Source: Thecaphora thlaspeos
Taxonomy: Eukaryota; Basidiomycota; Ustilaginomycetes; Urocystidales; Glomosporiaceae
Assembly: GCA_900291925.1 (NCBI GenBank)
Contig: UWYS01000017.1
Span: 254,001-318,000, forward strand
Length of the DNA: 64,000 nt
Reading direction: 5' to 3'
The stretch's first letter is position 1; every line of letters begins with the position of its first letter. The notes beneath the pieces are model-generated. The model was not told where the DNA came from. It saw only the letters and a program-made list of their open reading frames with translations, and made no database searches. This document shows positions 40,501 through 51,282 of the stretch, piece by piece. Both the position numbers and the translations under genes were made by a program.

Positions 40501-42256
40501 TCACTCGTCGTCCTCCTCATCGTCGTCCTCCTCATCGTCGTCGTCCTCCTCGTCGTCCTCCTCGCGCAGCGACTCGAGGCAGGCAACGGCGATTCGGTCG
40601 AGGTCACGCTGGCCATCCTGCGAGATCCTTCGGCCACCCTTGGGGTCCTTCTCGAGGACACCGATCTGCTCGAGGCCCTGGACAACCTTGCGCTGGACGG
40701 AGCCGGAGGCGTCCGAGTGGTGCGAGGGGCGGAAGCCGCGGTTCGAGGCGCCACCGTGCAGCTTCTTGAGCGCACCGATACCGACGGCCTTGCGCAGGTA
40801 GATGTGGCGGGCGAGGGCGGCGGCCCGGACGTAGTACCAGTCAGGGTTGTAAGGGGCCTGCTCCTTGTAGGCACCGGTCTTGACGATGTCGACCCAGGTG
40901 GGGACCTCGATCTTGCCTGTAGCATGGTAGGAAACAAGAGGCCGGAGTGGAGCAGGTTAGCAAAGCAGACCATGCTGATATGCCGAGCAGAAGAGACAAC
41001 GCTGAGCAGTGGCCGCGGCTGTGCGTGCAGTGGCAGCAGCAGCGCGGGTAGATCCGGTACCCATCCAGACCGTCTGACTCTTCCTTCCCGTCCTTATCCC
41101 TCCTTCCCCGCCTGGTTGTCTCCAGAGATAGTCGTGTAGTGACTTGTGTGGCGTACTGGGACTCTGCGAGCACAGGTTTTCCGAACGACTAGGTAGAACC
41201 TCCGTGGTGTATGCCGTCATCGCTCATCGGGTGTACCGACTCGAGAAGAGTCGCGAATAAGGTCGAGACCGGTGTTGACCAGCTCCGCGAGCCTTCTGAC
41301 GTGGAACGTAGCCGTTCTCCGGGCCAGTTCCTCAAGTCGTGCTTGCCGGTCCTCGAGCCTGGTCCTCGAGTCCTGTTTACACCCAGCTCGACCTCCTTTC
41401 CTTCAAGATGTCGCATCGCGAGACCAACAATGTGATGACCCATTCCGACCCGCCGACCATCTCCCACTGCAAAGAGGCCTTCGCGTGCTGCTTGTTCCAT
41501 CGCAGCATTTCTCCCACTGTAGCTGCTACTGCCTGTGAGGGTCCATAGAGATGTGATCGACACTCACCCGATCGCTTAAGGTGCTGGGCGTAAGCGTTGA
41601 TGAAGGCGGCCGCCTCGACGTCCCTAACGCTGTTGGGTTTCGAGGGAGCGGGAAGAAATGTGGTCCTTCCGTCAGCCTCAGTGAATCCGCATGGCAAGAT
41701 GGGCTTACGCATCGCAGGTCTGCCAGAACGACGCATTCCTCCTGATGATCCGCTTCGTCCCCCTCCGACCCTAGGGATCTGACCGCCAAGCGCGAGTCCA
41801 GCTGACCTTGACTCGTCCCGCTCCTCTTGGAGTCGGCCTGGCGTCGCCGAAGGGATCGAAGCATTGCTGAGGTTGGTCCGGGCGGGGTGCCTTAGCGATG
41901 GCAAGGACGCCATCATCGCTCCCCTTCCGATCCCTTGGCTTCCCTCAGACCTTCCAAAGCAATCGTACGTTCCGACTGCAAGTCACCGAAGCGGCCGTGA
42001 GTGGTCCACCCTTTCTCCATTTTCATGAAGCAGAGGTCCACCTGACATCCTGCTTCCGGTGGCCAGCGTTTTCCCTTCTGAATAGGTGATACGACGTCCT
42101 TCCCTCCATCCGGCGCAAGCCGGCAGCGTTCCTTTGCCGGAGCGGGCAGGCGAAGTGTATGGACGGATTCTAGCGTATGTCGATGATGGAGCGGAACGGA
42201 TGCTGGCTGCGAGTGCTGCTGCTGTCTGTCAGGCTGGCTGATACGCACTTCGGCAT
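40501..42256 (-). CDS. RPS19: 40S ribosomal protein S19 with acidic C-terminal tail
   Basis: Three exons (42256-42249, 41629-41568, 40916-40501) give 161 residues. eS19 sits in the head of the small subunit and is needed for 18S rRNA maturation. The protein begins MPNVRDVEAAAFINAYAQHL and continues with KIEVPTWVDIVKTG, WYYVRAAALARHIYLRK, VGIGALKKLHGG, HHSDASGSVQRKVVQGLE, GGRRISQDGQRDLDRIAV. All are family hallmarks. The first exon is only eight bases (ATG CCG AA), and both introns are long for this locus (619 and 651 bases), as is common for fungal ribosomal-protein genes. After residue 141 come 20 consecutive Asp/Glu residues (40504-40563). Yeast S19 ends with a few acidic residues, so this is an expansion of an existing trait. 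Confidence 0.93.
40917..41567 (-). other. RPS19 intron 2 (651 bases)
   Basis: Donor GTGAGT, acceptor CTACAG. Removing it restores KRSG-KIEVP. No snoRNA was recognised by eye. Confidence 0.8.
41630..42248 (-). other. RPS19 intron 1 (619 bases)
   Basis: Donor GTGCGT directly after the eight-base first exon, acceptor CCAACAG. Long introns in ribosomal-protein genes often carry regulatory elements or snoRNAs. I saw GATGATG-like sequence but no matched C and D boxes. Confidence 0.75.
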
Positions 42257-43367
42257 GTTGGACGGATATGTGGGGTTTTGATGGTTGAGGTAGGGGGGTG
42301 TGGTGAGCGTGGCGGAAGCGGTCGTGGGAAGGGACTGGTTAGGCGCGAGTCAGGCGATGGCGGGCGCGGTCTCCCCCTGGCCTCACCTGGCCCAGCCCGT
42401 ACGGCGCGCTCGCCTGGCGCTCGCTGGCCACCTGGGCCCACCGGCTGGCTGGCGGGCTGGCCGACTGAGGCCGGTCCCGTCAATCTCGCCGCTGAACCTG
42501 TCAATTGGCCTCGCCGCCCCCGTCCCCGCCCCGCTACCTCGAGCCGTCCGTTTTTTGGTTTTTTGATTTTTCCTTCCGTGGCGGTCGTGGGAACTCTTGC
42601 CGTCCCTGCACGTGATGCGAGCAATCATGTTCCGACTTTCGAGACTTTGACACCGCCTCCACGCGCTGCACAAGGATCATTATCGTTGTCGTTGTCTGTT
42701 GTCGATGGAGGAGTACCACGAATGATCCCACCTTCAACGGCGACTTCGGCTGATCGAGCTCGGGCTCACGCCTCTTGTGCCACTTCGCTTGCTGGCCGTC
42801 GCGTCTCTCTCTCGTCGATCTCTGCCCTGCGCTTCCAAGCGGCAGACCAACTGACCGAGGTCTTTGCCCACACTCTAGGTCCGCACCGTTAGCGACCCCG
42901 ACTAGCGACCCCGGCCTCTCCGCTGAGACTAGAACGAGGCTACGATAAACAAGCGTTCAGTCAGCGGTCAGACAGGGCTGTGACACCAGTCTGCCTCGCG
43001 CGAGTTGTGGGAAAGGGCCGTAGAGGTCTGCTTTGCGTGGTTCGACATGGGACGCGCCCGAAAAGATGCTGGGCTAGGAGTACAATGGTTCGGCCGGACG
43101 GAATGTCCGCTACAAGCAGGAGAACGAGGTGAGCGGATGATGTGGAAGCAGAGGCGGTCGCCGCGGGCGGAAAGGGTCTCGCGAGGAGAGAGCATGGAGC
43201 TCATCCTAGTGAATGCATGATAGTTGTGTCCGTGCCTGTTTGCGCGTGTGGCGTGATGAGGGCGAACGGGTGGATTGTAAGGGGTCGGGGCGTCCGGTCA
43301 CACACGTGCTGAAGAGTAAGAGGCGCTGCGCTGCCATGTTCAACTCTCTCCGACTTGAAAGACAAGT
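42257..43367. other. Intergenic, RPS19 promoter side
   Basis: No supported gene. A T-rich patch at about 42545-42572 and pyrimidine-rich stretches on the RPS19 strand fit a ribosomal-protein promoter. Open frames are short and of biased composition. Confidence 0.45.
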
Positions 43368-45998
43368 CTAATTGCGGTGCAAGTTGTGGTGCCGCGGGCC
43401 GGCGACGTATCCTGGCTGAGATGGCTGTCCCTGGTTTGACAAGGCGGGGGGGATCACCGAAGGATATGGCTGCTGCCCAAAGCCATTGCCGCCGCCGCTT
43501 GGCGTGTTCTGGTTGGAGTTTTGCGGTATCGAGGGCGAGGCCGAACCTTGGTGTTGCGGCGACGACACACCGTTGCGCGCCGCCTGCATCTGGGCGTGGA
43601 CGGCGAGATGGGAGTGGTACGCGAGTGCCTGCTGTTGTTCCTGCTGCTGCTTCTGCTGGTGGAGCTGTTGCACCTGAAGTTGTTGCTGCTGCGGCGAGAA
43701 CTGCGAGAGCTGCTGTTGGTGGAGCTGCTGCTGGCGGAGATGGTACATTGCGGCGTTGTTGGGTTGCTGGGAGGGGGCCGCTGCTGCGGTGCGGTTTACG
43801 CCCGCGACCACCTGGGCAAACACGGTCGGCCCGTGAGCCAGGAACGGCTCCCATTGCTGCAGGAACTTGGCAAAGAGGGCGCCCTGCGTGGCGCTCTGCG
43901 TTTCCATTCGACCCATCTTCTTGCGGTCGATAGCCAGCTGACTCTCGAAGCCGACGAGCTTCTCCTTTACCCGGTCGCGGAGGCCGATGTGGTCCTCGCG
44001 GAGCGCCTGGATCTGTGACGAAAATTGCGCCTCGAGGGCGGCCGCGTCGCCACCAATGCCTCGCTGCTGCAACTGTCCGGCGAGCTGGTCGATAACGTCG
44101 GGCCGCGATAGGAGCAGGCGCAAGCGCTGCTCGACGCCCGACATGAAGTCGGCCTCGGTGTGTGATCTGAAGTCGGCCAGCGCGCTCTGGATCGCTTCGT
44201 GGAGGTCGGTACGCTCGACAAGCGCGCCCGTCTGAGCCGCCAGCTGCGTCATGACTTTGGTCGACACCTTGTGCCCCACGTCGGCGGTAACCTGCGCCGC
44301 AAGCCTCGCCAGCGCCTGCTCCTTATTCTCGGCCAGCACCTGCGACAGGACGGCGTCAGTGATTGAGCGCCTCAACTCGTCCGGCGAGAAGGCCGAATCG
44401 AGCGCCAGTGGCAGCTTGGACGGCTCTGGCATCTGAGCCGGCCCTGGGGCCTCTTCGCTCGCGTTCTGGGTTGTCTCTTTGGTCGCGGTTGCCGTAGTCG
44501 TCGCCTTCGCCATCGCCGCTGTCGTACCCGCTGAGGACCCCGCCGCGTCCGATGTCGCATTCTCGGGCCCCTCAGCAACCTTCCGCCGCTTCCTGCTCTC
44601 GCGCTTCCGATTCTCAATCCATGTCTCGAGCCGGGCGTCGATCTGAGCATCGATGTCGGCCTGGACGTTGGACAGCTCGGTCGGGATCAACTCTAGCTCG
44701 ATAGAGTTTAGCCTCTCTTCGAGCGACACAAGCCGTCGCCCGACCAGGCGTCGCGTCATCTTCAGCGCGGATCCCTCGAGGTCTTGGGGGGTCGGCGCCT
44801 CGGCACCTTTGACGGCACTATCCGCTCCTCCGGGGGCCGCGGCAGAGTATGATGATTGTGATTCTGGGGGCGGCGACGGCGGCGGCTGTGATGGAAGAGG
44901 CGGAGGCGTTTGTGACGGCGGTGGTGGTGGTGGTGGTGGTAGCGCCTCCGTCTCCGCTTGCTGCTGCTGCTGCTGCTGCGCGGATGCTATCGAGGGTCGG
45001 AGCGCCAAGAATCTCTCTAGTGCCGCTAGCCGCGCTTCAAGCTTTGCGTTCTTCGCGAGCAGTTCCCGCAGCTGCGTGTCCTGCCGCGTCAGGTCAGCTC
45101 GTGCCGCCTCATCCTTCGCGCCAGCGGCGGCGGCGTGCGAACCCGACGGCCCGCTCGTTGCCGCAGTGTTGACGGCCTGCAACCTGGCGTTGCGCTCGAG
45201 CCGGCCCAGCCTATCCTCGACCCCGGACTGCTCGAGGACGCGGAGGCGATCGACGATGGCGTTCTGGACGGCCTTTTCGCGGAGGGGGACCTCGCGCGCC
45301 TTGGCCACGTCCGCGTCGAGGCGATCGACGGTCCGCCGCAGCGAGCCCAGGCCGTCCGACGTCAGTTGGTGCTCCTTTACGAGCCTGCCGAGCTGGTACC
45401 GGTTCGTCTCAACGCCGTGCTTGATGTTGGTGATCTGGCCGCCGAGGATCGAGCCGAGCACCTTGCCGATCCCCTCGACCATGGCGTGGGAGGCATCCGA
45501 GGCCAGCCTATGGTCGGCCTCCATCTTTCGCAGTTTGTCGTCGTAGTCGGACCGCCCCGGGTTCTTCTTCATCCAGTCCTGCGCGCTCTTCTTCTTGTCC
45601 TCCAGCAGGCGGGCCTCCTTTTCCCGCTCCATGTAGCCGTATATGCCCTTGAGCAGATCTTCGAGCACCGTATGGTCGATGCGCGGCGGCCCATCGCCGC
45701 CGACGCTGCTTCCGCTGCCGCTGCTGCCACCTGGCCGAGAAGCGCTGCCGCTCGAAGACATCCTATCGCGTCCTCGATTCGTCGATATTGTTGTCGGTGG
45801 TGGTGGTGGTGGTGGTGGCGTTAGTGATGCAGCTGCCGGCGTCGTGCTCGGGCCGCGCACGTAATCGTGAGAGACGCGGTGGTTGTGTGGGTTGATCGCG
45901 GCATAATCGCGGTGGCTCCTGCCGGTGCTGCCACCGCCGGCCCGACTGCCGCGGCTGTGATCCGAGCCCACGGGCGATTGGGAGCGCCTCCGGGACAT
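43368..45998 (-). CDS. Gln/Pro-rich coiled-coil protein, unknown function
   Basis: A single exon of 876 residues from the first ATG (45998). In order: an Arg/Ser-rich basic head (SRRRSQSPVGSDHSRG), a polyproline stretch, a Ser/Gly region, and a charged helical segment beginning DHTVLEDLLKGIYGYMEREKE. Long heptad-like coiled coils follow, then a second Pro/Gln-rich segment, more helices (about residues 420-700) and a Gln/His-rich tail with repeated QQ and LHQQ. The composition suggests a scaffold or chromatin/transcription-associated protein, but I recognise no domain. In-frame CAG/CTG repeats (44960-44980 and 43620-43740) make length variation likely. Confidence 0.7.
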   Translation of the reverse strand: MSRRRSQSPVGSDHSRGSRAGGGSTGRSHRDYAAINPHNHRVSHDYVRGPSTTPAAASLTPPPPPPPPTTISTNRGRDRMSSSGSASRPGGSSGSGSSVGGDGPPRIDHTVLEDLLKGIYGYMEREKEARLLEDKKKSAQDWMKKNPGRSDYDDKLRKMEADHRLASDASHAMVEGIGKVLGSILGGQITNIKHGVETNRYQLGRLVKEHQLTSDGLGSLRRTVDRLDADVAKAREVPLREKAVQNAIVDRLRVLEQSGVEDRLGRLERNARLQAVNTAATSGPSGSHAAAAGAKDEAARADLTRQDTQLRELLAKNAKLEARLAALERFLALRPSIASAQQQQQQQAETEALPPPPPPPPSQTPPPLPSQPPPSPPPESQSSYSAAAPGGADSAVKGAEAPTPQDLEGSALKMTRRLVGRRLVSLEERLNSIELELIPTELSNVQADIDAQIDARLETWIENRKRESRKRRKVAEGPENATSDAAGSSAGTTAAMAKATTTATATKETTQNASEEAPGPAQMPEPSKLPLALDSAFSPDELRRSITDAVLSQVLAENKEQALARLAAQVTADVGHKVSTKVMTQLAAQTGALVERTDLHEAIQSALADFRSHTEADFMSGVEQRLRLLLSRPDVIDQLAGQLQQRGIGGDAAALEAQFSSQIQALREDHIGLRDRVKEKLVGFESQLAIDRKKMGRMETQSATQGALFAKFLQQWEPFLAHGPTVFAQVVAGVNRTAAAAPSQQPNNAAMYHLRQQQLHQQQLSQFSPQQQQLQVQQLHQQKQQQEQQQALAYHSHLAVHAQMQAARNGVSSPQHQGSASPSIPQNSNQNTPSGGGNGFGQQPYPSVIPPALSNQGQPSQPGYVAGPRHHNLHRN

Positions 45999-46324
45999 GG
46001 CGGCCGTTGCTGTCTGCACGAGGCGTGTGTACGCGAGCGAGCGCCAGGGGTCGCAGTAGGCGTGATGCTGATGAATATCAGGTAGTCCATATGTTTAGCG
46101 CATGGTGGCGGTGCCCGTGCGTCAGAGAGGGCGATAAGGTGGTGGCGGTTGTGTTGGAACCGTCGGAGACAGAATAGGCGAGTGAAACGGGCCGTGTTTC
46201 CGCAAGCGAAATGGAAGGGAGAGTGAGCGAATCTTAGAATAAGTGAGCAGCGATGGTCGATGAGTGGCGAGCGAGCGGACCAAAAGAGACAAAAGAGCCA
46301 CTCCACCTCGCCCGGGCCCAAAAT
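45999..46324. other. Short intergenic stretch
   Basis: 5' flank of the coiled-coil gene and 3' flank of the possible small membrane protein. Nothing else recognised. Confidence 0.4.
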
Positions 46325-46809
46325 TCAGAGGCGCGTGCGCGTATGTGCGCGGCGGGTGCAGCAAGGCCCAGCCATGAGCGCAGGAAGCAAGGACGGCCCT
46401 GCGCCCAGGCCTGCAGTCTGGCCGGCCGGCCTCTCTACGCGGCGTCGCGACCGACCAACATTTCCGCCCCCCGCCTCCGCCTTGCCCTTCTCGCGCGGCA
46501 CCACGCTGTCGACGTCGTCATCCTCGTAGCCCATCCCCCATCTCTGGTGCACGGAGGAAGAGAGCAATGGAACGGCTAGGACTACGCTGACGATGGCGAC
46601 GACATGCGGCAGACTCACGCCGCCCTTCTGCTTTTCAAGCAGACGTGGCGACGCGCGCCCAAGCGCGAGACGGCAGCTAGCCGCGCCAACGACCCACTTA
46701 CTGCGCTGTCGTCGTATCCTTCACAGAAGGCTCCTCGTCGTTGACCGCGTTGATAGAGCTCCTCGGATGTGTACCTCGTCTCGTCGTCGTACTGGTTTCT
46801 AGACGAGTT
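46325..46809 (-). CDS. Possible small single-pass membrane protein (partial model)
   Basis: Two exons fit in phase: about 46809-46702 and 46627-46325, split by a 74-base intron (GTAAGT donor, AAGCAG acceptor). The first encodes a hydrophilic segment with RYTSEELYQRGQRRG and EGYDDSA. The second encodes KGGVSLPHVVAIVSVVLAVPLL, a clear membrane-spanning stretch, then an acidic segment (GYEDDDVDSVV) and an Arg/Gly-rich end. The 5' end is not resolved because the frame is closed by TGA upstream, so an initiating exon is missing from the model. The family is not recognised. Confidence 0.4.
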
Positions 46810-47677
46810 CTTGTGCGGCGTGGCAAGTCACTTGTTCGTCGACGCTCGGCCTGCGTGTCTGTGCGCGTGTCGAAAGGGGATGGAGGGAGAGGGAAGAGCG
46901 AGAGAGAAGGAGGGTGAAAGATATTGATGGATGCCTAGAGCTGGGTAGGTACGCCATCTATTCGAGAACTGCCTTAGCCTCTCGAATAGTCGAAAAGCCC
47001 TTCTCTGCCTCACGGGGACTTGACGACGGCCCAGGCCCGGTACGGGAACCCTCATCTTGCTCGAAGTCCTTCGATATATAAGCTTCCTGGAAGCCGTCGC
47101 TAAGCGTCGGACAAGCTAGTGCTAAAATGAGAAAAGCTAGCATCACGCAGTAATCCTCGGGACGTAGGTAAAGACAGCGGACCTGGAGCGCGGCGCCTGT
47201 CCCGTCCGGGCGGAAGCTTCCGAGTCCTGAAGACCCCAGTCGCCATTCACTAGACTACTCTAAAGTCAGCTAGCTGCGAGAGCCAGCGAAAGAACCAGCC
47301 CGAGTCAAAGCCAGAGTCAAAGCCAGAGTCATAGCCAGAACCAGAGCCAGGCTAGCATGCTGCGGGCACCGCTAACAGCTGGCCAACGTGCAGCTGATCT
47401 GTTGCTTAGCCCGTCCAGGATTAGACTTGAGCCAGTTCCTCGGATGGAGGCCTTAATGGTTCGGTCTGCACCCAGACCATCGGTCATGTCTCCGCCAAGC
47501 AAAACGTAGCCTAAATTTGTTCGTGGACCGTTGGTAGTGTGCTTCTAGAGCTTCTGATAGGGCCATGATGTCTAAAAAGACCGCAGCACTCGAACGATTA
47601 CAACAGGCTTCGATAAAGAGACCGACGTATAAGATACCCAGCTCCGCTACGACGGTCGCCTCTTAGCGTCATCTTCC
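46810..47677. other. Gene-free stretch with degenerate 12-base repeats
   Basis: Composition differs from the surroundings, with lower GC. Degenerate repeats of gccagagtcaaa lie at about 47285-47350. On the minus strand they read as a short DSGF-type peptide repeat between stops. A 62-codon minus-strand frame at 46958-47146 has no recognisable domain. Possibly the remains of an old mobile element, but no ends were found. Confidence 0.35.
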
Positions 47678-48977
47678 TTAGTCGAGCACCCAGGAATATC
47701 TCCTCTCCTCGCAATTGCGTCCCAGCGATCCACCGCAGACGCGCACAGGCTCCTCTCCGTCCTCGGGCAGTCGGAAGACGTCGCGCTCGACAAAAGTCGC
47801 CGTCCGATGCTCTTCACCCTCCAAGTGGTTGGCCTTGCGGATCAGTATCACGGTCGAGGTCCGCGTGGCGTAGTAGCCACGCTCGCCATCTTTGACTGGC
47901 GAAATGAGGAGCGAATTGCCGAGCTCTGCCTTGCGCGTCGGCGGTGGGTCCGAGCTGGTCCTGTCGAAGTCCGGCGGTCGTGTAGAGTGGATTAGAGACA
48001 ACAAACGACGTAAGTTGATGCTAGAGATGAGCCTGTTGTTTGTGTCTGTTCTTAGACGTGGTCCGTCGGACCGGCATTCCGCCTCCGACCGACCAGTACT
48101 CACCAGAGAAGGTCGCAAAGATCCTCAATCAAGGTTTCCTCTGCCGGCTGCCGGGCAGACGGGCCCTCAGTTTTGTTGGTCTCCATGTTCCTGTTGACGG
48201 CCTGGTTGAAGAGCTTGACGCCCTGGTGTACCTTGGTGAAGGGATGACGCAGCACGCTGTTGCTCAGGCCGCGCACCATCAAGGGGTCCAGCGCCTGTTC
48301 GCGTGTCCGCCCCTGGGTGAAAATGTCGGGCTCACGCGTGATGATCTCGCCCTTGGGCGTCCGATTAGTCGTGTGGCCGATGTTGGTGCTGTGGGGCCGC
48401 GACGAGCCGACAAGCAGGCTAAAGCCGGGGAACTGGCCGAGCGTCGAGCTGATCTCTTTCAAGAAGTCGAGGATGAAGTTCTCGTCGCGCTGCTGCGGGT
48501 CGGTCGACTCGTCCGGGAACGCGGAGTTCTTGAGCTCGGCCGCCCTGACGAGCCAGTCCCGGACTAGCTTGCCCCTGCTGTGGAAGCCGTTCTCGGGCGG
48601 TGTGGGTGGCAGCTCAGTGTAGTTGGTCAACATCGCAAAGAAGCCGTTGCGCGTCATGCCGAGCCACGTCCCGCCGCTCTGCCCATCCCGCGCGCTGACG
48701 ATGGGGTGCTCGTCGGTCGGCTGCGCCGTCAACGTCAACCGCGGCTCGTCGAGATCCTCAAAGCAATGCCAAGCTGCCGGCAGCGTCTCACGCGCCAGGT
48801 ACTCGTCTCGATTGCTAGCAATGATGCTGCAGGGATGCGGACAAGATGGAAGGAGGAACACGACTGTCTGCGTCAACCAACGCCGTACAACACAGCTCTA
48901 TCGGAGTTCGCGAGACCAGCGTTTCATGCTCACAGATCGTAGCCAGGCTGGTCGATCGACCAGAAGATAACGCACAT
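47678..48977 (-). CDS. TANGO2/NRDE family protein
   Basis: Three exons (48977-48934, 48826-48104, 47960-47678) give 349 residues. Human TANGO2 is implicated in Golgi organisation, acyl-CoA and haem handling. The biochemical role is unsettled. The family hallmarks are plain: an N-terminal Cys-containing MCVIFW start, the namesake ASNRDEYL motif, HPIVSARDGQSGGTWLGM, GFFAMLTNY and SRGKLVRDWL. Near the C-terminus comes RGYYATRTSTVILI with FVER. The first exon is 44 bases, and all three exons join in phase at GTGAGC/GTGAGT donors. Confidence 0.9.
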
Positions 48978-51122
48978 GACGTGCGACGGGTACGAGCGGG
49001 TAGACGGCGGGCAAGTGGTCTAATCCTCGGGGGAGAGTGCGATGCCCTTCGTAATGGGTCCTAGCCTGCTGCTGACGGGCGCTCAAGGGCTAGGGTAACC
49101 GCCAAGGTTGGCGGTGAAAGAGGGGCCGTGGTTGCTATGCCACGGACAATAGGGCACCCTGCTTTCCTTATAGCAGGAGCTCGACGAGGTCTCTACTCTG
49201 CCGTACCGCTCATTCGACGATAAGTGGAGGGGTCCTCTGTGGCACGTTCTCGCTCTCTCGACCAAACCGGACCGAATCGATCCGCCTCGTCCACAGCTTG
49301 TGCGTGGCCTAGAATGCCTGCCCTGGCTCAAGACCGCCTCGAAGCTTGTTCGCCGTTTCGACGAGGGGCGATCCAAGGGAGAAGAAAGGAGAACGGCCCC
49401 TGTTTGTCCCTGTCCTACCTGCGAGGACGATAGGACCAGAGGCAAGGTGAGGTAGCCCGGGCCTTGACCTTCACCGTCAGTACTGACGTCGGTGGGCGGG
49501 GTTTCTTCAAGCGGTGAGAAAGGTAGAAGAGAGGCTAGCTGAAGCTTGCTGAGATCGAGGTTACCTGATTGAGGTATGCGATGCTTTCCCCTCCTATCGT
49601 GGAAGGTAGGACGAGACGCAAGCGAGCACTACGAGGATGGGGGATGGAGAGTGGGGGAGGCGCGGCGAGGGATGCCGACGATGCAGCTCCTTGGAACGTC
49701 TCGCTCAATACTAGGCGGGCCGCTGGTCTCGAGCGGTCAAGTGATTCGACGAATGTGCCAACCTGACCCTTGAGTGAGAGGTCGTGGGATCGGAGCCCGG
49801 CTAGCCCGCCTGCTGAGGAGTCGAGATGGGTGCTGGTGAGGAGGGGCAAAGATAAAATTAAGGTTCAAGCTAGTTAGTGGTCGGTCGGCTGGCCCGCCTT
49901 GCGCCACATGCGCAGGGCCCCACAGCCAGGCAGGGTTCCAAGGGCTTTTTTGCGGTGCGGCGTCCATAACTTCAGCCCACCACTAAGACTTCATGCTCGC
50001 CCTCTCTCGCCTCTCAGCGACCATTCGGTCTTCATCTACCCGGTGCCCCAGCACGCAGCATACAGAGACCGACTGCAAATGTAGCTGCCTTGTTTGTGCT
50101 GAGAGGCAGACCGAGAGGTCAAGAGATCCGAGCGGACGACCTCTAAAACGTCTGCCGCGACCACAAGTTATGTCCGTCACCGTGCTACACTTGTCTGGGT
50201 TTGCTCAATACAAGGGCTCTCGTCGTCATGTAGTGACACCGGGGCTGTGATGAATGCCAGCATCGTGTCTCTGAATGTGTCCATCGCTGGCCCGCCCTTT
50301 GGCCCGAGCCAACCCGTGGGCTATGGAGGAGGGAATCGCCGTGCGGTGTGCCACAACGCTGCCTACGTCCCTCCCTAGTTAGAATTGTTTGCTCTTTCCC
50401 TGTCGATGATGTGGAAGCATGTTGCCAAGTAGACAAGCACCTACTGCGCCCGGTGGAGCTCCAGCGATGCCCGCGCTTCGGTTGAGGCATCGAATGGCGT
50501 GCCTTTCGCGAACGGCGAGTGGCCAAAGGCGGAAGCAGTGGCGGCGGCGGCGTTAGCACCGTGGCGTACAGAACAGCCTCGTCGGGCCGTTGCCGATGTC
50601 GGATCCGGGGTCCGAGCTTTGCCTCGCCTCGGCGTCCGACGCCAGATCAAAAGATGGTCGGCGATGGACGTTCTGTTTTGCAGGATGTCTGCGCGGCAGA
50701 GGCGTGCGTCGCGAGGCAGACTACGGAGAGCTCTCATCTACGCACCTCCCTCACCGTTCCATCCCTCCTTGACCTCGCTTCGCATCGGACCTGCTTTCCA
50801 TGCTGCACTCGTGACTGCAGCTTTACCTAACCGGCGACGGAAGCCGGAAGTCATCGACAGATGGAGCTTCTTCCAGGCTTCTGGGCCTATCGGGTGGGCC
50901 GGCCGGCCTCATCGCCTCTCTGCCTCCCTTCCGTTTCCTTGGCCCTCTCGATGGCCTGCTCAACTTGGCTTCGGCCCGCCCGAAGCTCTGCTGTCGGCGT
51001 ATGTGTGTCCGTGACGTGAGAGGCCAGAGTCAAAGTGTATAGGTCTGAGAGTCCGTGAGGTTTGGTCAGCCAGGTTCCAGGGTTCAGGGTTTGCGTCGGC
51101 CTGAAGCCGAGATTCCACACTC
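48978..51122. other. 2.1-kb stretch without recognised genes
   Basis: No frame on either strand shows a domain or the balanced composition of the real genes here. Candidates such as 49535-49849 (-) and 50499-51014 (+) are Arg/Pro/Ser-rich. The right edge abuts the transposon remnant, so parts may be older insertion debris. Confidence 0.4.
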
Positions 51123-51124
51123 TA

Positions 51125-51208
51125 ACGCGTCTCCCTAGGAACCTGTCCTCCCTTTTGTACTACCATCTCCTCGCCACCATGGTGCACCATCTCTCTCGTC
51201 GATGACCA
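51125..51208 (+). repeat. Left terminal inverted repeat of the pogo-like element
   Basis: Matches the reverse complement of 52298-52381 at about 90 percent by eye. It contains the motif ACCATCTC twice and an internal CCATGG. Confidence 0.92.
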
Positions 51209-51282
51209 TCTCCTTTTGTATTGTTATTTCCTCTCTCTGACTCCACCGTTGCCAAAGTGGTCTTCACTGCTATTCTGCCGCC

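Noticed and set aside
41905..41920. C-box-like GATGATG in RPS19 intron 1
   Set aside because: Not an exact RTGATGA and no D box at a plausible distance with flanking stem.
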